The notes: generated by a model not told the origin, from the letters alone. Shown: positions 35,205 to 43,565, numbered from the stretch's first letter. The stretch: 64,000 bases of DNA from Nocardia anaemiae NBRC 100462 (GCF_001612725.1 NZ_BDAZ01000041.1:1-64000); one strand, 5' to 3'. Program-made: numbers and translations.

Positions 35205-38200
35205 CGGTCGTCCTCGCGCAGTTGGGCGAGCACGGCCTTGGTGATGTCGGCGGGTGTGTCGGTGCCGTCCAGGCGAATCCAGCCGAACTCCTCCGACAAT
35301 GCCTCCAGCGCATCGTGACTGCGTCGCTGGAAGGCCAGGAAGGTTTCCTCGTCGCCGTAGCCGCTCTCGTAGTCACTGCGCAACTGCTTGCGCCCCAACG
35401 CATCCTGCGGACTCACCGCGAGGTAGAAGGTGCGATCGGGTTCCGGGAATCCGGCCGCCAGCTTGCGCAGCACCACCGGATCGCCGCCGTGCGCTACCTC
35501 GGTGGCGAAGTACTTGTACCAGTAGGCATTCGCCAACAGGATGTCCGGACCGCGTTCGGCGGCGAGGTCGAAGGACAGCTGCATGGCGTGGAAGAGGAAG
35601 TGGGCGCGACTCAGCGGGGACAGCAGTTTCAGGTAGCCGTAGATCTCGGCCGGACTGCGCCACGGCAGCTTCGAGGAGACCTTGGGATCGAGGAATGCGT
35701 CCCAAATGGTCACGGCGGCAACGCTTTGGCCCTGCGCCTCGAATTCCGCGGCGATGCGGGCCACCTGGGTGGTCTTACCCGATCCGTCGGCACCGGCGAT
35801 GCAGATCAGGCGTTTGCGTGCGGTCAGTGGTTCATCCGTTCTGGTGGCCGCCGGGCGTGGATGCTCCGGGGGCTGGGGTTGTTGCCTGGGCTCAGTTGGT
35901 CGTAGCGGCACCGCAGGCGCGACGGGCTCATCCGTTTCGGGGATCGGCGGCTCGTCGGGGACCGGCCGCGGACGCTCCTGTACCTGTGCCGGTTCGTGGA
36001 TCGGCAGCTCGTCCGGGACCGGCCGCGGACGCTCCCGTGCCTGCTCCGGTTCCGCGAGATCGAATCCGTGCGGGTGGTTGCTGTGACCGGGCGCAGGCGT
36101 AACCGGCTCGGATGCGGTCTCCAGCACGCTGATGACCCCCGCACCGCCGTCGACCCGAATCCGCTGACCCGAGCGGACCGCTGTCGTCGCACCCGCGACG
36201 TTCAGCACCGCCGGTATTCCGTATTCGCGTCCGATGACCGCCGCATGCGAGAGCATCCCGCCCACCTCGGTCACCACGGCCGAAACCAGCCCGAGCGCGG
36301 GCGTCCATCCCGGGTCGGTAAACCGCGTCACCAGGATGTCGCCCTCGCGCAGCTGGTCGATATCGGCCAGCGAGGTGATCGCCCGCGCGGTGCCCTCGGC
36401 AATGCCGGGGCTGCACCCGAGTCCGGTCAGATCGCCGTCGCCGATCTCGCGCACCGCGCCGACGGTGACTCCACCGCCGAGCTCATGCGGCGGCACCAGG
36501 TCCCGGTAGCCCGCGTACACCGCACGGCGATAAGCGATCCGCGGTGCGAGCGTCGAGATGTCCGCCCGTCCGGCGGCGAGATCACAGAGCTCGTGGATGG
36601 ATAGCTGGAAGACGTCGTCGGCCTGCTCGAGCGTGCCGGTCGCGGCCAAGCGCACCCCGGCCTCGACGACATACGCGCGCACGACCGCATAGCACTGCGA
36701 CGAGAACTCGCGCATGCGTTCGCGTGCGACGAGATACCGGCGCATCCGCTCGACCTGCTTATCCAAGGCCTTGGCGTGCTTCACCCGCGCCAGCGGCTTG
36801 GCCCGCACCCGCGAGCGCACCGCCGCGAGTTCGTCTTCGTAGCGTTTGCGCTGATCCACCAGCGTCAGATCGGGGTCCGCGGGTGGCGTGCCGTGTTCGA
36901 GCATGCCCGCGATCATCGAGCGCACCCGCTCGGGCGCCTCCGACCAGCGCGGGCAGGTGAGGTCCAGTTCCGCGTCGGCATGGAAGCCCTGCTCATCGAG
37001 GAAGGCATCGAGCGCCTTCGTCCATTCGGGACTGCCGAGGCCGTGATCGCTTGCCACCCGGTGCAATTCGACGATGCCGCGTTGCAGCTGCATATGGCTG
37101 ATATCGGCGAGTCCGCCCATCAGATCGATGGCCGAGGTGGTCGCGCCGGTCGCGGCGTCCACCTTGTCGAGCAGCTGCTTGAAATCGGTCTGCACGCTGG
37201 AGTTGTTGTAGATGGTGGTGAAGTAGGTGCGCTCGGTGGCGGCGTGGAAGGTGAGCAGGCAGTCGGCCAGATCCGCGACGAAGGTGGCCTGGTCGGTATG
37301 CGGCAGTTCGCGTACTCGCTCGCGCCAGACCGCGTATTTCGCAGGCCACTGCGCCGCGAACGCGTCGACCGCGGCCAGTTGATCCTGGTAGCTCTTCTGC
37401 ACGGCCAGCGCCGCTGGCAATGCCCGCGCAATGGTCTTGGTGTTCGTCGGGGTGCGGTGCGGACCATCGGGACCGTAGTCGTTGAGCACACCGAGGTCGT
37501 TGTCGAAATGCTGTTCGTCGAAGCCGGGAATGCGGAAGAAGCACTTCTTCACCGCGCTGACATTCCAGTAGGCGCGGCCGTAGTACATGGCCATCCAGTC
37601 CGGTTCCACGCCCGGTTCGGCGAGCTTCAGCCGCTCGAAGAACTGCTGCATCGAGTACTGGAAGGCGTTGTCGTACAACGAGAACATCATCGGCGTGCAG
37701 ACCCGCGCCGAGACGCCGCCGTCGCGCAGATCGGCGTCGGAGAACTGGTCGATATCGGTGCGCCAGCTGATCGCGGTAATGGCCCGCGCCTGTAGCAGCC
37801 ACAGTTTCCCGTCGCCGTCGATGGCCCATTCGATGTCCTGCGGGCGGTGCCGGTGCGCCTGCACCGCGAGCATGAGGGCGGCGAGTTCGGCGGTGGCGGT
37901 GGCGTTCAGCTCGACATCCTCATCGCCCGCGTCCCGCTCGACCACCGTGCCGTCGAACAGTCGCAGCGTGTATCTGGTCGGGGTGACATGTCCGGAGACG
38001 AGTCGTTCGCCGAGTCCGCGGCAGGCTTCGACGACCGCGTGGTCCTCGATGCCGGTGAGCGCGTCGATGCTGAAACCGACACCGGCACAACGCGCGTCGA
38101 CCATGCGCTGCACCAGGACGGCGACCGAAGCACCGGCCTCGTGATAGCCGCGCCGGGCCAGGTAGGTGCGAACTCGCTCGTTGTGCACCGATTCTCGGCA

Positions 38201-41200
38201 CTGCTCGATATGTTCGCGCAGGGCGGTGACGTCGGTGATATCGAGGTAAGACTCGTACTGACCGGCAAAACTGGCATCATCGAGGTCTTCGAGCACCCCA
38301 CTCGAACGAGCGGCGACCGGGAAGCCGCCCAGTGCCCGGACCCAGCCGTTCAGATCGTCATCGGATACCTCGGCCAGATCGAGATCGGCGGTGATGACGA
38401 AGCCTGGCGGCACCTCGAATCCGGCCACGATCAGTTCGTGCAGGGTGCTCGCCTTGCCACCGGCGCGGTCGGATGCGAAATCGGCCGCGCCGAGGAACAT
38501 CGGGGCGGGTATGGCTGCGGTGGAAGTTTCGGACACAGTGGGAGCTCCTGTCGGATGCAGAACCGGGCGCACATCGTGACGGGCGGCCAGGTCGCGCGCG
38601 GCGCGTACACCTGCCGCGGTCAGGCCGCCATAAGACGGGCTCGGCGTACGCGGTTCGAAACCGAGCAGAACGGTTTCGGCCATACACGCGTAGACGACCC
38701 CGGCGGGCAGCCCGGTTTCGGGAAACGGGGGTGTCTGGCCCAGCGGCAGTGCCATGCGACCGCCGGAGACCAGGGTGATATTCGGTTGCCGGGATACCGC
38801 GGGTGCCACATCGCCGGGGACCGCGAGATCGACCACCAGCACCGGATGGTCGTCGGCCAATTCAGCGGCGGTCACCACGGGCACCGCCGAATTCGTGGCG
38901 GTGAGGACGATGCGACAGGTACGCAGGGCGGTCAGGTCCTCACTGACCGTCACCACGCCGGGCAGACTCGCGGCCACCCGCTCCAGCCGGGACGCCGAAC
39001 CCGTCCGCCCGACCAGGGCGACCGAATCGGCGAGCGGCGCAAGCAGTTCCGCCATGACCGCACCGATATTGCCGAGCGCGCCGAGGATGCCGATCCGGCG
39101 CTGCCCCGGTTCGAGGCGGGCGAGTTCGGCGCGCACCACCTCATAGGCACAGGCCGCGGTGAGCGAATTGCCTGAGGTCACCTTGACGGCGTCCTCCACG
39201 ACATCCCGTGCGGCATCGGTGACGATGGACGTATACCCACCCAGCCCGATTACGCTGGCGCCCAGGGCGATCGCCTGCTCCACCGCCTCCAGCACCAGAT
39301 CGCGCAGCCAGGCCCGATGTCCGGCGCGCTGGCATTCGATGATCTGCTCGGCCGAAATCGGCACCGCGATCAGGCATACCTCGACCGCGGCACCGGTCGG
39401 CGACGTAACGAGCTGTCTGGTCAGTTCGAAGGGTTCGGCCACCCCGCGCAGCCGTTCGAACAGTGCGGCGAATCGGCCGTCGGACCATTCGGCCAGTTCC
39501 GGTGCGAATCTGCGCAGATCCGCGGCGTCGGGCAGGTTGGCGAGGAATGCCACTCTGGTCGGGGCGTTCCAGTCGCGGGCGACCTGGTGGACACGCCGCC
39601 ACGATGGCGACCTGCGTTCCGGCACCGGCCAATTCGTGGTGACCGGTGCGGCCAGGTGCGCGAGCAGTCGGGCGTAGTCGCCACGGTGCAGCACTGCGGC
39701 GAGATCGTCGAGGGCCGACGTCAGCCGGTCCAGCTCCGCGTCGGCGAGGAACGCCGAGGGCTGGACGCGCAGTGTGGTCGGCGCGGAAAGCGTTGGCAGC
39801 ATGCGGATCCGGTGGACGTGCAGCAGATACCCGGCCACCACATACCCGAACATTTCCGGATCGCAGATCTCGCGCAGCAGCGCGGATGTCGGCTCCGGCG
39901 GCGACAGTTCGATGCCCTGCAGTAGCCCGCGCCCCCGCACGGCGAGGATCTCCTCGGGCCAGCGCCGCGCCACCGCGTCGAGTCGGGATCGCAGCCGCGC
40001 GCCGGTATCGCAGATGCGGATCTGGTTGTCCCGCAGCAGGTCCACTGCCGCCTCGGCGACCGCGCAGGACAGATCGTCATCGGCGAAGGTCGAGGTGTGG
40101 TACCGCCCGAAGTCGGCGATCGAGCGCTGCCGGTCGACCAGCAGGGCGGAGATCTTCACCAGCCCGCCGCCCAGCGATTTCGAGAGCAGGTAGTAGTCCG
40201 CGCTCACCTGCGACGGCGATGCGGCGAGGAAGGTTCCGGTGCGGCCCATGCCCGACTGGATCTCGTCGAATACCAATGCCGCCGTGTGCCGATCGGCCAA
40301 CTCGCGCATTGCCCGCAGGGTCGCGACCGGAACCTCGCGTACGCCGCCCTCGCCCTGGATCGGCTCGACGAACACCGCGGCGATCGGCGAGATCCTGGCC
40401 CACGATCGCACCGGCCGACCCGAGCCGTCGAAGGTGATCCGGCATACCGGTCGTAGTTCCTCGGCGAACGCATCGGCCACCGCGTCCGGATCCCAGGTGT
40501 CGAGCCTGCGTCGCTCCGGTCCCGGCACCACCAGGTCCGCGGGCGTGTCGGCCTGCTCGGTCAGGGCGAAGGCACCGGCGGTCTTGCCGTGGAAGGCACC
40601 GGTCAGCGAGACGAAAACCGCTCCGCGCCGCCGCAATTCGTCGATCTCCCGCAGTGATTCGGTGAGGGTCTCGGCGACCGAGCGGTCGTCGTCGGATTCG
40701 TTGTCGGCCAAGGCGATCGGACGAACATCGTGCAGCCCGTCGCGCCGAACCCGGCGCAGGGTGCGCCGCAGTTCGGTCTCCAGGTCGACGAGGGCGCGTG
40801 CATGCGCCACCGCCGCATGCCGGATCGCCGCCTCCACCGCATCGGCGCCGGTGGACCCGAAGGTCACCACGTACTCGCGATCGCTTCCGGCGGCCACTGC
40901 CTCCGAAAGCCTTCGGGCAAGTCGAGCGGCCCCGGGCCGGACACTGCCCTGGGAGACGAATGGCGTCCGCTGATTCAGCCGCGCGGTCGCCACCCGCACC
41001 AGCGTCGGATGGTTGTGCCCGAACAGCGCGGCCCCGAAGCCGCCGACAAGATCCAGTACCCGGGTCCCGTCCGGCCGGATCAGGTAGTCACTTTCGGCAC
41101 CCGCGTACACGACATCCAGATGGCACGCACGGAGCAGCCGAGCCAGTCCGGGACGGTTGTATCGAGCGAAATCGTCGAATAATTCGTCTTCGGGAACAAT

Positions 41201-41248
41201 GGCCGAGGAATTTATTTGTTCCGAAAACAGAACGCCCGCCGACACCAC
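35201..41248 (-). CDS. 2015-aa fusion: aminotransferase / acyl-ACP reductase / phosphohistidine ATP-grasp / TMK-like kinase
   Basis: Four modules in one chain. (1) Residues 25-520: class III aminotransferase with VFDEIQSGMGRTG and YLLSKSLGGG (PLP Lys357). (2) Residues 555-895: resembles cyanobacterial acyl-ACP reductase AAR, with GLGGYTSIV (668-676), VTSGNSLTA, Rossmann GALGNIG (723-729) and VYACMAETVLLGFE, whose Cys855 matches the AAR thioester-forming Cys. (3) Residues 916-1710: ATP-grasp plus mobile domain, with GGKASTLHELIVAGFEVPPG, AARSSGVLEDLDDASFAGQY and GGMLSHAAVIGREYGIPAV (carrier His1668). (4) After a Pro-rich linker (1711-1809), a P-loop kinase with GADGSGKT (1819-1826). Modules 1 and 2 together would turn acyl-ACP into an alkyl amine via the aldehyde. 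The GTG start follows the ACP1 stop directly; no internal start or frameshift is seen. Confidence 0.85.
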   Translation of the reverse strand: MVSAGVLFSEQINSSAIVPEDELFDDFARYNRPGLARLLRACHLDVVYAGAESDYLIRPDGTRVLDLVGGFGAALFGHNHPTLVRVATARLNQRTPFVSQGSVRPGAARLARRLSEAVAAGSDREYVVTFGSTGADAVEAAIRHAAVAHARALVDLETELRRTLRRVRRDGLHDVRPIALADNESDDDRSVAETLTESLREIDELRRRGAVFVSLTGAFHGKTAGAFALTEQADTPADLVVPGPERRRLDTWDPDAVADAFAEELRPVCRITFDGSGRPVRSWARISPIAAVFVEPIQGEGGVREVPVATLRAMRELADRHTAALVFDEIQSGMGRTGTFLAASPSQVSADYYLLSKSLGGGLVKISALLVDRQRSIADFGRYHTSTFADDDLSCAVAEAAVDLLRDNQIRICDTGARLRSRLDAVARRWPEEILAVRGRGLLQGIELSPPEPTSALLREICDPEMFGYVVAGYLLHVHRIRMLPTLSAPTTLRVQPSAFLADAELDRLTSALDDLAAVLHRGDYARLLAHLAAPVTTNWPVPERRSPSWRRVHQVARDWNAPTRVAFLANLPDAADLRRFAPELAEWSDGRFAALFERLRGVAEPFELTRQLVTSPTGAAVEVCLIAVPISAEQIIECQRAGHRAWLRDLVLEAVEQAIALGASVIGLGGYTSIVTDAARDVVEDAVKVTSGNSLTAACAYEVVRAELARLEPGQRRIGILGALGNIGAVMAELLAPLADSVALVGRTGSASRLERVAASLPGVVTVSEDLTALRTCRIVLTATNSAVPVVTAAELADDHPVLVVDLAVPGDVAPAVSRQPNITLVSGGRMALPLGQTPPFPETGLPAGVVYACMAETVLLGFEPRTPSPSYGGLTAAGVRAARDLAARHDVRPVLHPTGAPTVSETSTAAIPAPMFLGAADFASDRAGGKASTLHELIVAGFEVPPGFVITADLDLAEVSDDDLNGWVRALGGFPVAARSSGVLEDLDDASFAGQYESYLDITDVTALREHIEQCRESVHNERVRTYLARRGYHEAGASVAVLVQRMVDARCAGVGFSIDALTGIEDHAVVEACRGLGERLVSGHVTPTRYTLRLFDGTVVERDAGDEDVELNATATAELAALMLAVQAHRHRPQDIEWAIDGDGKLWLLQARAITAISWRTDIDQFSDADLRDGGVSARVCTPMMFSLYDNAFQYSMQQFFERLKLAEPGVEPDWMAMYYGRAYWNVSAVKKCFFRIPGFDEQHFDNDLGVLNDYGPDGPHRTPTNTKTIARALPAALAVQKSYQDQLAAVDAFAAQWPAKYAVWRERVRELPHTDQATFVADLADCLLTFHAATERTYFTTIYNNSSVQTDFKQLLDKVDAATGATTSAIDLMGGLADISHMQLQRGIVELHRVASDHGLGSPEWTKALDAFLDEQGFHADAELDLTCPRWSEAPERVRSMIAGMLEHGTPPADPDLTLVDQRKRYEDELAAVRSRVRAKPLARVKHAKALDKQVERMRRYLVARERMREFSSQCYAVVRAYVVEAGVRLAATGTLEQADDVFQLSIHELCDLAAGRADISTLAPRIAYRRAVYAGYRDLVPPHELGGGVTVGAVREIGDGDLTGLGCSPGIAEGTARAITSLADIDQLREGDILVTRFTDPGWTPALGLVSAVVTEVGGMLSHAAVIGREYGIPAVLNVAGATTAVRSGQRIRVDGGAGVISVLETASEPVTPAPGHSNHPHGFDLAEPEQARERPRPVPDELPIHEPAQVQERPRPVPDEPPIPETDEPVAPAVPLRPTEPRQQPQPPEHPRPAATRTDEPLTARKRLICIAGADGSGKTTQVARIAAEFEAQGQSVAAVTIWDAFLDPKVSSKLPWRSPAEIYGYLKLLSPLSRAHFLFHAMQLSFDLAAERGPDILLANAYWYKYFATEVAHGGDPVVLRKLAAGFPEPDRTFYLAVSPQDALGRKQLRSDYESGYGDEETFLAFQRRSHDALEALSEEFGWIRLDGTDTPADITKAVLAQLREDDR
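35941..36054 (-). repeat. 57-nt tandem repeat, two copies, in the linker
   Basis: Copies at 35941-35997 and 35998-36054 encode two near-identical 19-residue units with the core ERPRPVPDE, inside the Pro-rich linker before the C-terminal kinase domain of the 2015-aa protein. The copy number probably varies between strains and sets linker length. Confidence 0.75.
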
Positions 41249-41512
41249 TTACGCCCCTATACCAGAGTGACGTTCCACGGCGGACTTGGCGACCACGCAG
41301 TCGATTACGTCGCGCGCGGTATGCAGGGTCGCGGCTTCCGCATCGGAGATCTCGATCCCGAACGTGCGCTCGAGTTCGATGACGAGTTCCGCCGAGCGAA
41401 CCGAGTCCAAGCCATAATCCAGCAACGGTGTATTCACATCGATAGATGGCACCTGTAATCCTCGCGAAAAGAGCTCGCGCACCCGTGTACCGACGTCGTT
41501 CAACCCGGTCAT
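41249..41512 (-). CDS. Acyl carrier protein (ACP1)
   Basis: An 87-residue carrier protein with DYGLDSVRSAELV (phosphopantetheine Ser37) and helix spacing typical of ACPs (LNDVGTRVRELFSRG, IELERTFGIEIS, TARDVIDCVV). ATG 41512 is preferred; a GTG at 41527 adds five Arg-rich residues. It directly precedes the 2015-aa gene, whose GTG follows its TAA with no gap, so it likely feeds the AAR-like reductase. It shares only the ACP fold with ACP2, suggesting two acyl-ACP pools. Confidence 0.92.
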   Translation of the reverse strand: MTGLNDVGTRVRELFSRGLQVPSIDVNTPLLDYGLDSVRSAELVIELERTFGIEISDAEAATLHTARDVIDCVVAKSAVERHSGIGA

Positions 41513-41649
41513 CGCACGTCGCCCCACGCGCTCGAACCTGCCGCGTCCACCGTGCGCGCCGCGCGGGCACAGACCATCGAATCCACCGCGCCTGCCAGGA
41601 ATACTCGCTGTTCAACGCGGAATTCGTTGTCAGCCGAGACTGCGATCAC
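41509..41649 (-). CDS. Small ORF, possible first gene of the cluster
   Basis: A 46-codon reading (VIAVSADNEFRVEQRVFLAG... to ...AWGDVR) begins at GTG 41649 after a GGAGGG Shine-Dalgarno at 41658-41653. It ends in a TGA that overlaps the ACP1 ATG as ATGA, exactly like the other junctions of this operon. Third positions are fairly GC-rich (about 70%), lower than in the main genes but clearly above the intergenic sequence upstream. It contains one Cys and has no signal peptide or membrane segment. No family is recognised; it could be a coupling leader peptide or a small accessory protein. Confidence 0.45.
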   Translation of the reverse strand: MIAVSADNEFRVEQRVFLAGAVDSMVCARAARTVDAAGSSAWGDVR

Positions 41650-41663
41650 TTGCCCTCCGATAC

Positions 41664-41770
41664 GGCAATCAGGACTGTCACGTCCAATATCTCGTCCATG
41701 CGCACAACTGTTGGCAATCACAGTGGTGCATGCACACATCTGTACACCGCCGATTTACGACTGGCAATGT
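41664..41770. repeat. Three GGCAAT direct repeats, about 50-nt period
   Basis: GGCAATCA at 41664-41671, GGCAATCA at 41713-41720 and GGCAATGT at 41763-41770 are spaced 49 and 50 nt apart, upstream of the cluster's first reading frame. The regular spacing suggests binding sites for a regulator or nucleoid protein, but eight bases recurring three times could be chance. Confidence 0.35.
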
Positions 41771-42041
41771 GAATAGCGTTCGGTCAGAGCCGGTTAGATC
41801 TTTCAGCAACTATTGCGCTAATTCGACTCAGCGATACGCAAGGAGCTCGACTACACCCACCGAAAAGGGGGCCCGACGAGACTGCGTCTGAGACAATTCA
41901 TTGCGCCATTCGCGGTCATGGACAATTCGCACATTCGACCATCCATCGAGGTGTGGAATCATTTGCCAATAAATGCGCTGTTCATGCCGGGTTCACCGAG
42001 CTGACAGCGATGTTTCCGAACCGACCCATCGGTACTTTTGT

Positions 42042-42080
42042 TTTGTATTGGGCGCTAACACATTTCGCACCGAATACAAA
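42042..42080. promoter_or_regulatory. Inverted repeat TTTGTATTGGG / CCGAATACAAA
   Basis: Arms at 42042-42052 and 42070-42080 pair at 10 of 11 positions with a 17-nt spacer. They are AT-rich arms in a GC-rich genome and lie mid-way between the divergent PucR gene and the cluster, so this is a good candidate operator for the cluster regulator. Confidence 0.55.
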
Positions 42081-42205
42081 GTCACGTAACGGCATTTTTA
42101 CATCCGACGGTCGGTCATGTTCCGCACCCGAACTTCCGGCTAACTTCTGGTCCGAGGGGCGGATGTGACGGCTCTCATTACCCGCCGGTAGCCCCTCTGA
42201 AGCAC

Positions 42206-42219
42206 TGTGACCGCTCACA
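42206..42219. promoter_or_regulatory. Inverted repeat TGTGA-CCGC-TCACA
   Basis: Perfect 5-4-5 repeat about 120 nt before the PucR start. The half-sites equal those of CRP/FNR-type sites, but the spacer is 4 rather than 6 nt, so the binding protein is uncertain. Confidence 0.4.
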
Positions 42220-42340
42220 AGCGCCCGCCCGCCCGGCTAGCGCACTCTCACAGAACGATGCGAACCAGTCCACACGTCACCTCGGAGGGTTAGTGTGAAT
42301 GCTCCCCACAGCTACACCCGTGGCCGAAAAGGAGACGCCA

Positions 42341-43558
42341 ATGTCCGTCGACCACTCGACCAGGCCGACCCTGACCCTGTCGGGCAAGCCGATGTCGTCC
42401 CCGCTCAAGGACGTCCGCGCGCTGTCCCGACAGATGGTCGGCCACTTCGTGGACAACGTCATCCCCTGCTCGACGATGCCAGGGGATGCCATTACCGGAG
42501 ATTTCACCGCCAGCACCCGCGTCTGCCTCGAGATCGCGGTCAGCATGCTCGACGGCAAGGACATCCCGGAGAAGGTGCAGCGGCTCGAGGACCATGCCGC
42601 GGGCTGGGCCCGCGAGGGCGTGCCGATCGACACCATCCTGCATTCCATCCACGAGGGCTTCCAGATGGGCCTCGAGCTGGTGGTGTCCAGTGCGACGATC
42701 AAGGACTACGACAATCTCGTCGACGGCGCGAAGATGGTCGTCGAACTGCTCGACAAGCTCACCTCGGCGATCTCGGTGGCCTATATCCGCGAGCTGCGCG
42801 CGGTCGTCAGCGAGCACCACACCGCCGTGCACACGCTCACCTCCGCCCTGCTCGGCGGACACAGCACCTCGACCATGGCCCGCGAATGCGGCATCGCCAT
42901 CGCGGAGTCGTACGACGTTCTCGCCGTTGCCATTCCACCGCATCGCGATGAGCACAATCCGATGCTCGACGGCCAGGTGGTGGCCCGGCGCAAGTTGCGT
43001 CGGCTGCAGGCCGAACTCGCCACCCAATGCGGCGCGAGCGCGCTGTCATTGCTGAGTGTGGACGGCGGCACCGTGCTGATCCCGTCGGCCCAATTCGACA
43101 ACGACGAACTCGACGCCGTGGTGACCAGGCTCTCGCATGCCGCGCAGGTCGGCATTACCGCGACCATGGTCGTTGCCACACCAGAGCAGATTCCGAACGC
43201 CGCCGACCAGGCGCATGAACTGCTGGACATGGTGCAGCGGCTGCAGGCGGTGGCCGGGCTCTACCGCTTCGACGAACTCGCCCTCGAATACCAGCTCACC
43301 CGGCCGGGTCCTGGCCGCGAATACCTCGGTTCGCTGCTGGATCCGCTGGACGAACACCCCGAACTGCTGGAAACGCTGCAGCGCCACATCGGCAACAACC
43401 TCAACCGCCAACGGACCGCCCGGGTGCTGCATGTGCACACCAATACGGTCGACTACCGCCTCAAGCGCATCGGACAACTCACCGGCTTCGACCCGTCACA
43501 GCCGTCCGGGCTCTGGTATCTGCGCTCCGCTTTGGTCGCGCGCACATACCGGACGTGA
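42341..43558 (+). CDS. PucR family (CdaR-like) transcriptional regulator
   Basis: A 405-residue regulator with an N-terminal helical sensor region (residues 20-180), a degenerate GGDEF-like middle domain (about 200-300, with CGIAIAESYDVLAVAIPPHRDEH) and the C-terminal PucR HTH: LETLQRHIGNNLNRQRTARVLHVHTNTVDYRLKRI is represented by NRQRTARVLHVHTNTVDYR. GGAG 6 nt upstream supports ATG 42341. An ATG at 42299 also has a strong GGAGGG, but the codons between have lower third-position GC. Divergence from the 19-kb cluster makes it the probable cluster regulator, most likely an activator. A homologue without the HTH lies at 62568-63539. Confidence 0.87.
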   Translation: MSVDHSTRPTLTLSGKPMSSPLKDVRALSRQMVGHFVDNVIPCSTMPGDAITGDFTASTRVCLEIAVSMLDGKDIPEKVQRLEDHAAGWAREGVPIDTILHSIHEGFQMGLELVVSSATIKDYDNLVDGAKMVVELLDKLTSAISVAYIRELRAVVSEHHTAVHTLTSALLGGHSTSTMARECGIAIAESYDVLAVAIPPHRDEHNPMLDGQVVARRKLRRLQAELATQCGASALSLLSVDGGTVLIPSAQFDNDELDAVVTRLSHAAQVGITATMVVATPEQIPNAADQAHELLDMVQRLQAVAGLYRFDELALEYQLTRPGPGREYLGSLLDPLDEHPELLETLQRHIGNNLNRQRTARVLHVHTNTVDYRLKRIGQLTGFDPSQPSGLWYLRSALVARTYRT

Positions 43559-43565
43559 CAATGAG

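Larger units (their letters stand above)
41650..42340. promoter_or_regulatory. AT-rich divergent control region of the cluster
   Basis: A 691-nt region between the cluster and the PucR gene, visibly lower in GC than the rest of the window and without a convincing gene. It contains GGCAAT direct repeats at about 50-nt spacing near the cluster side and two inverted repeats nearer PucR, listed separately. GGAGGG (42284-42289) precedes an in-frame ATG at 42299, an alternative start for PucR or a short leader. Confidence 0.6.

Noticed and set aside
37847-39175. Plus-strand frame of 442 codons
   Set aside because: Antisense to the AAR-like and ATP-grasp modules; no protein domain and a biased composition.
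22476-41649. Whole cluster as a prodiginine or tambjamine cluster
   Set aside because: No prolyl-AMP ligase, prolyl-PCP oxidase, pyrrole carrier protein, PigD-type ThDP enzyme or O-methyltransferase is present, so bipyrrole formation is not supported even though parts of the logic match.
41953-42168. Plus-strand 71-codon frame in the control region
   Set aside because: Low-GC third positions, no ribosome site and no similarity; the region is better explained as regulatory.
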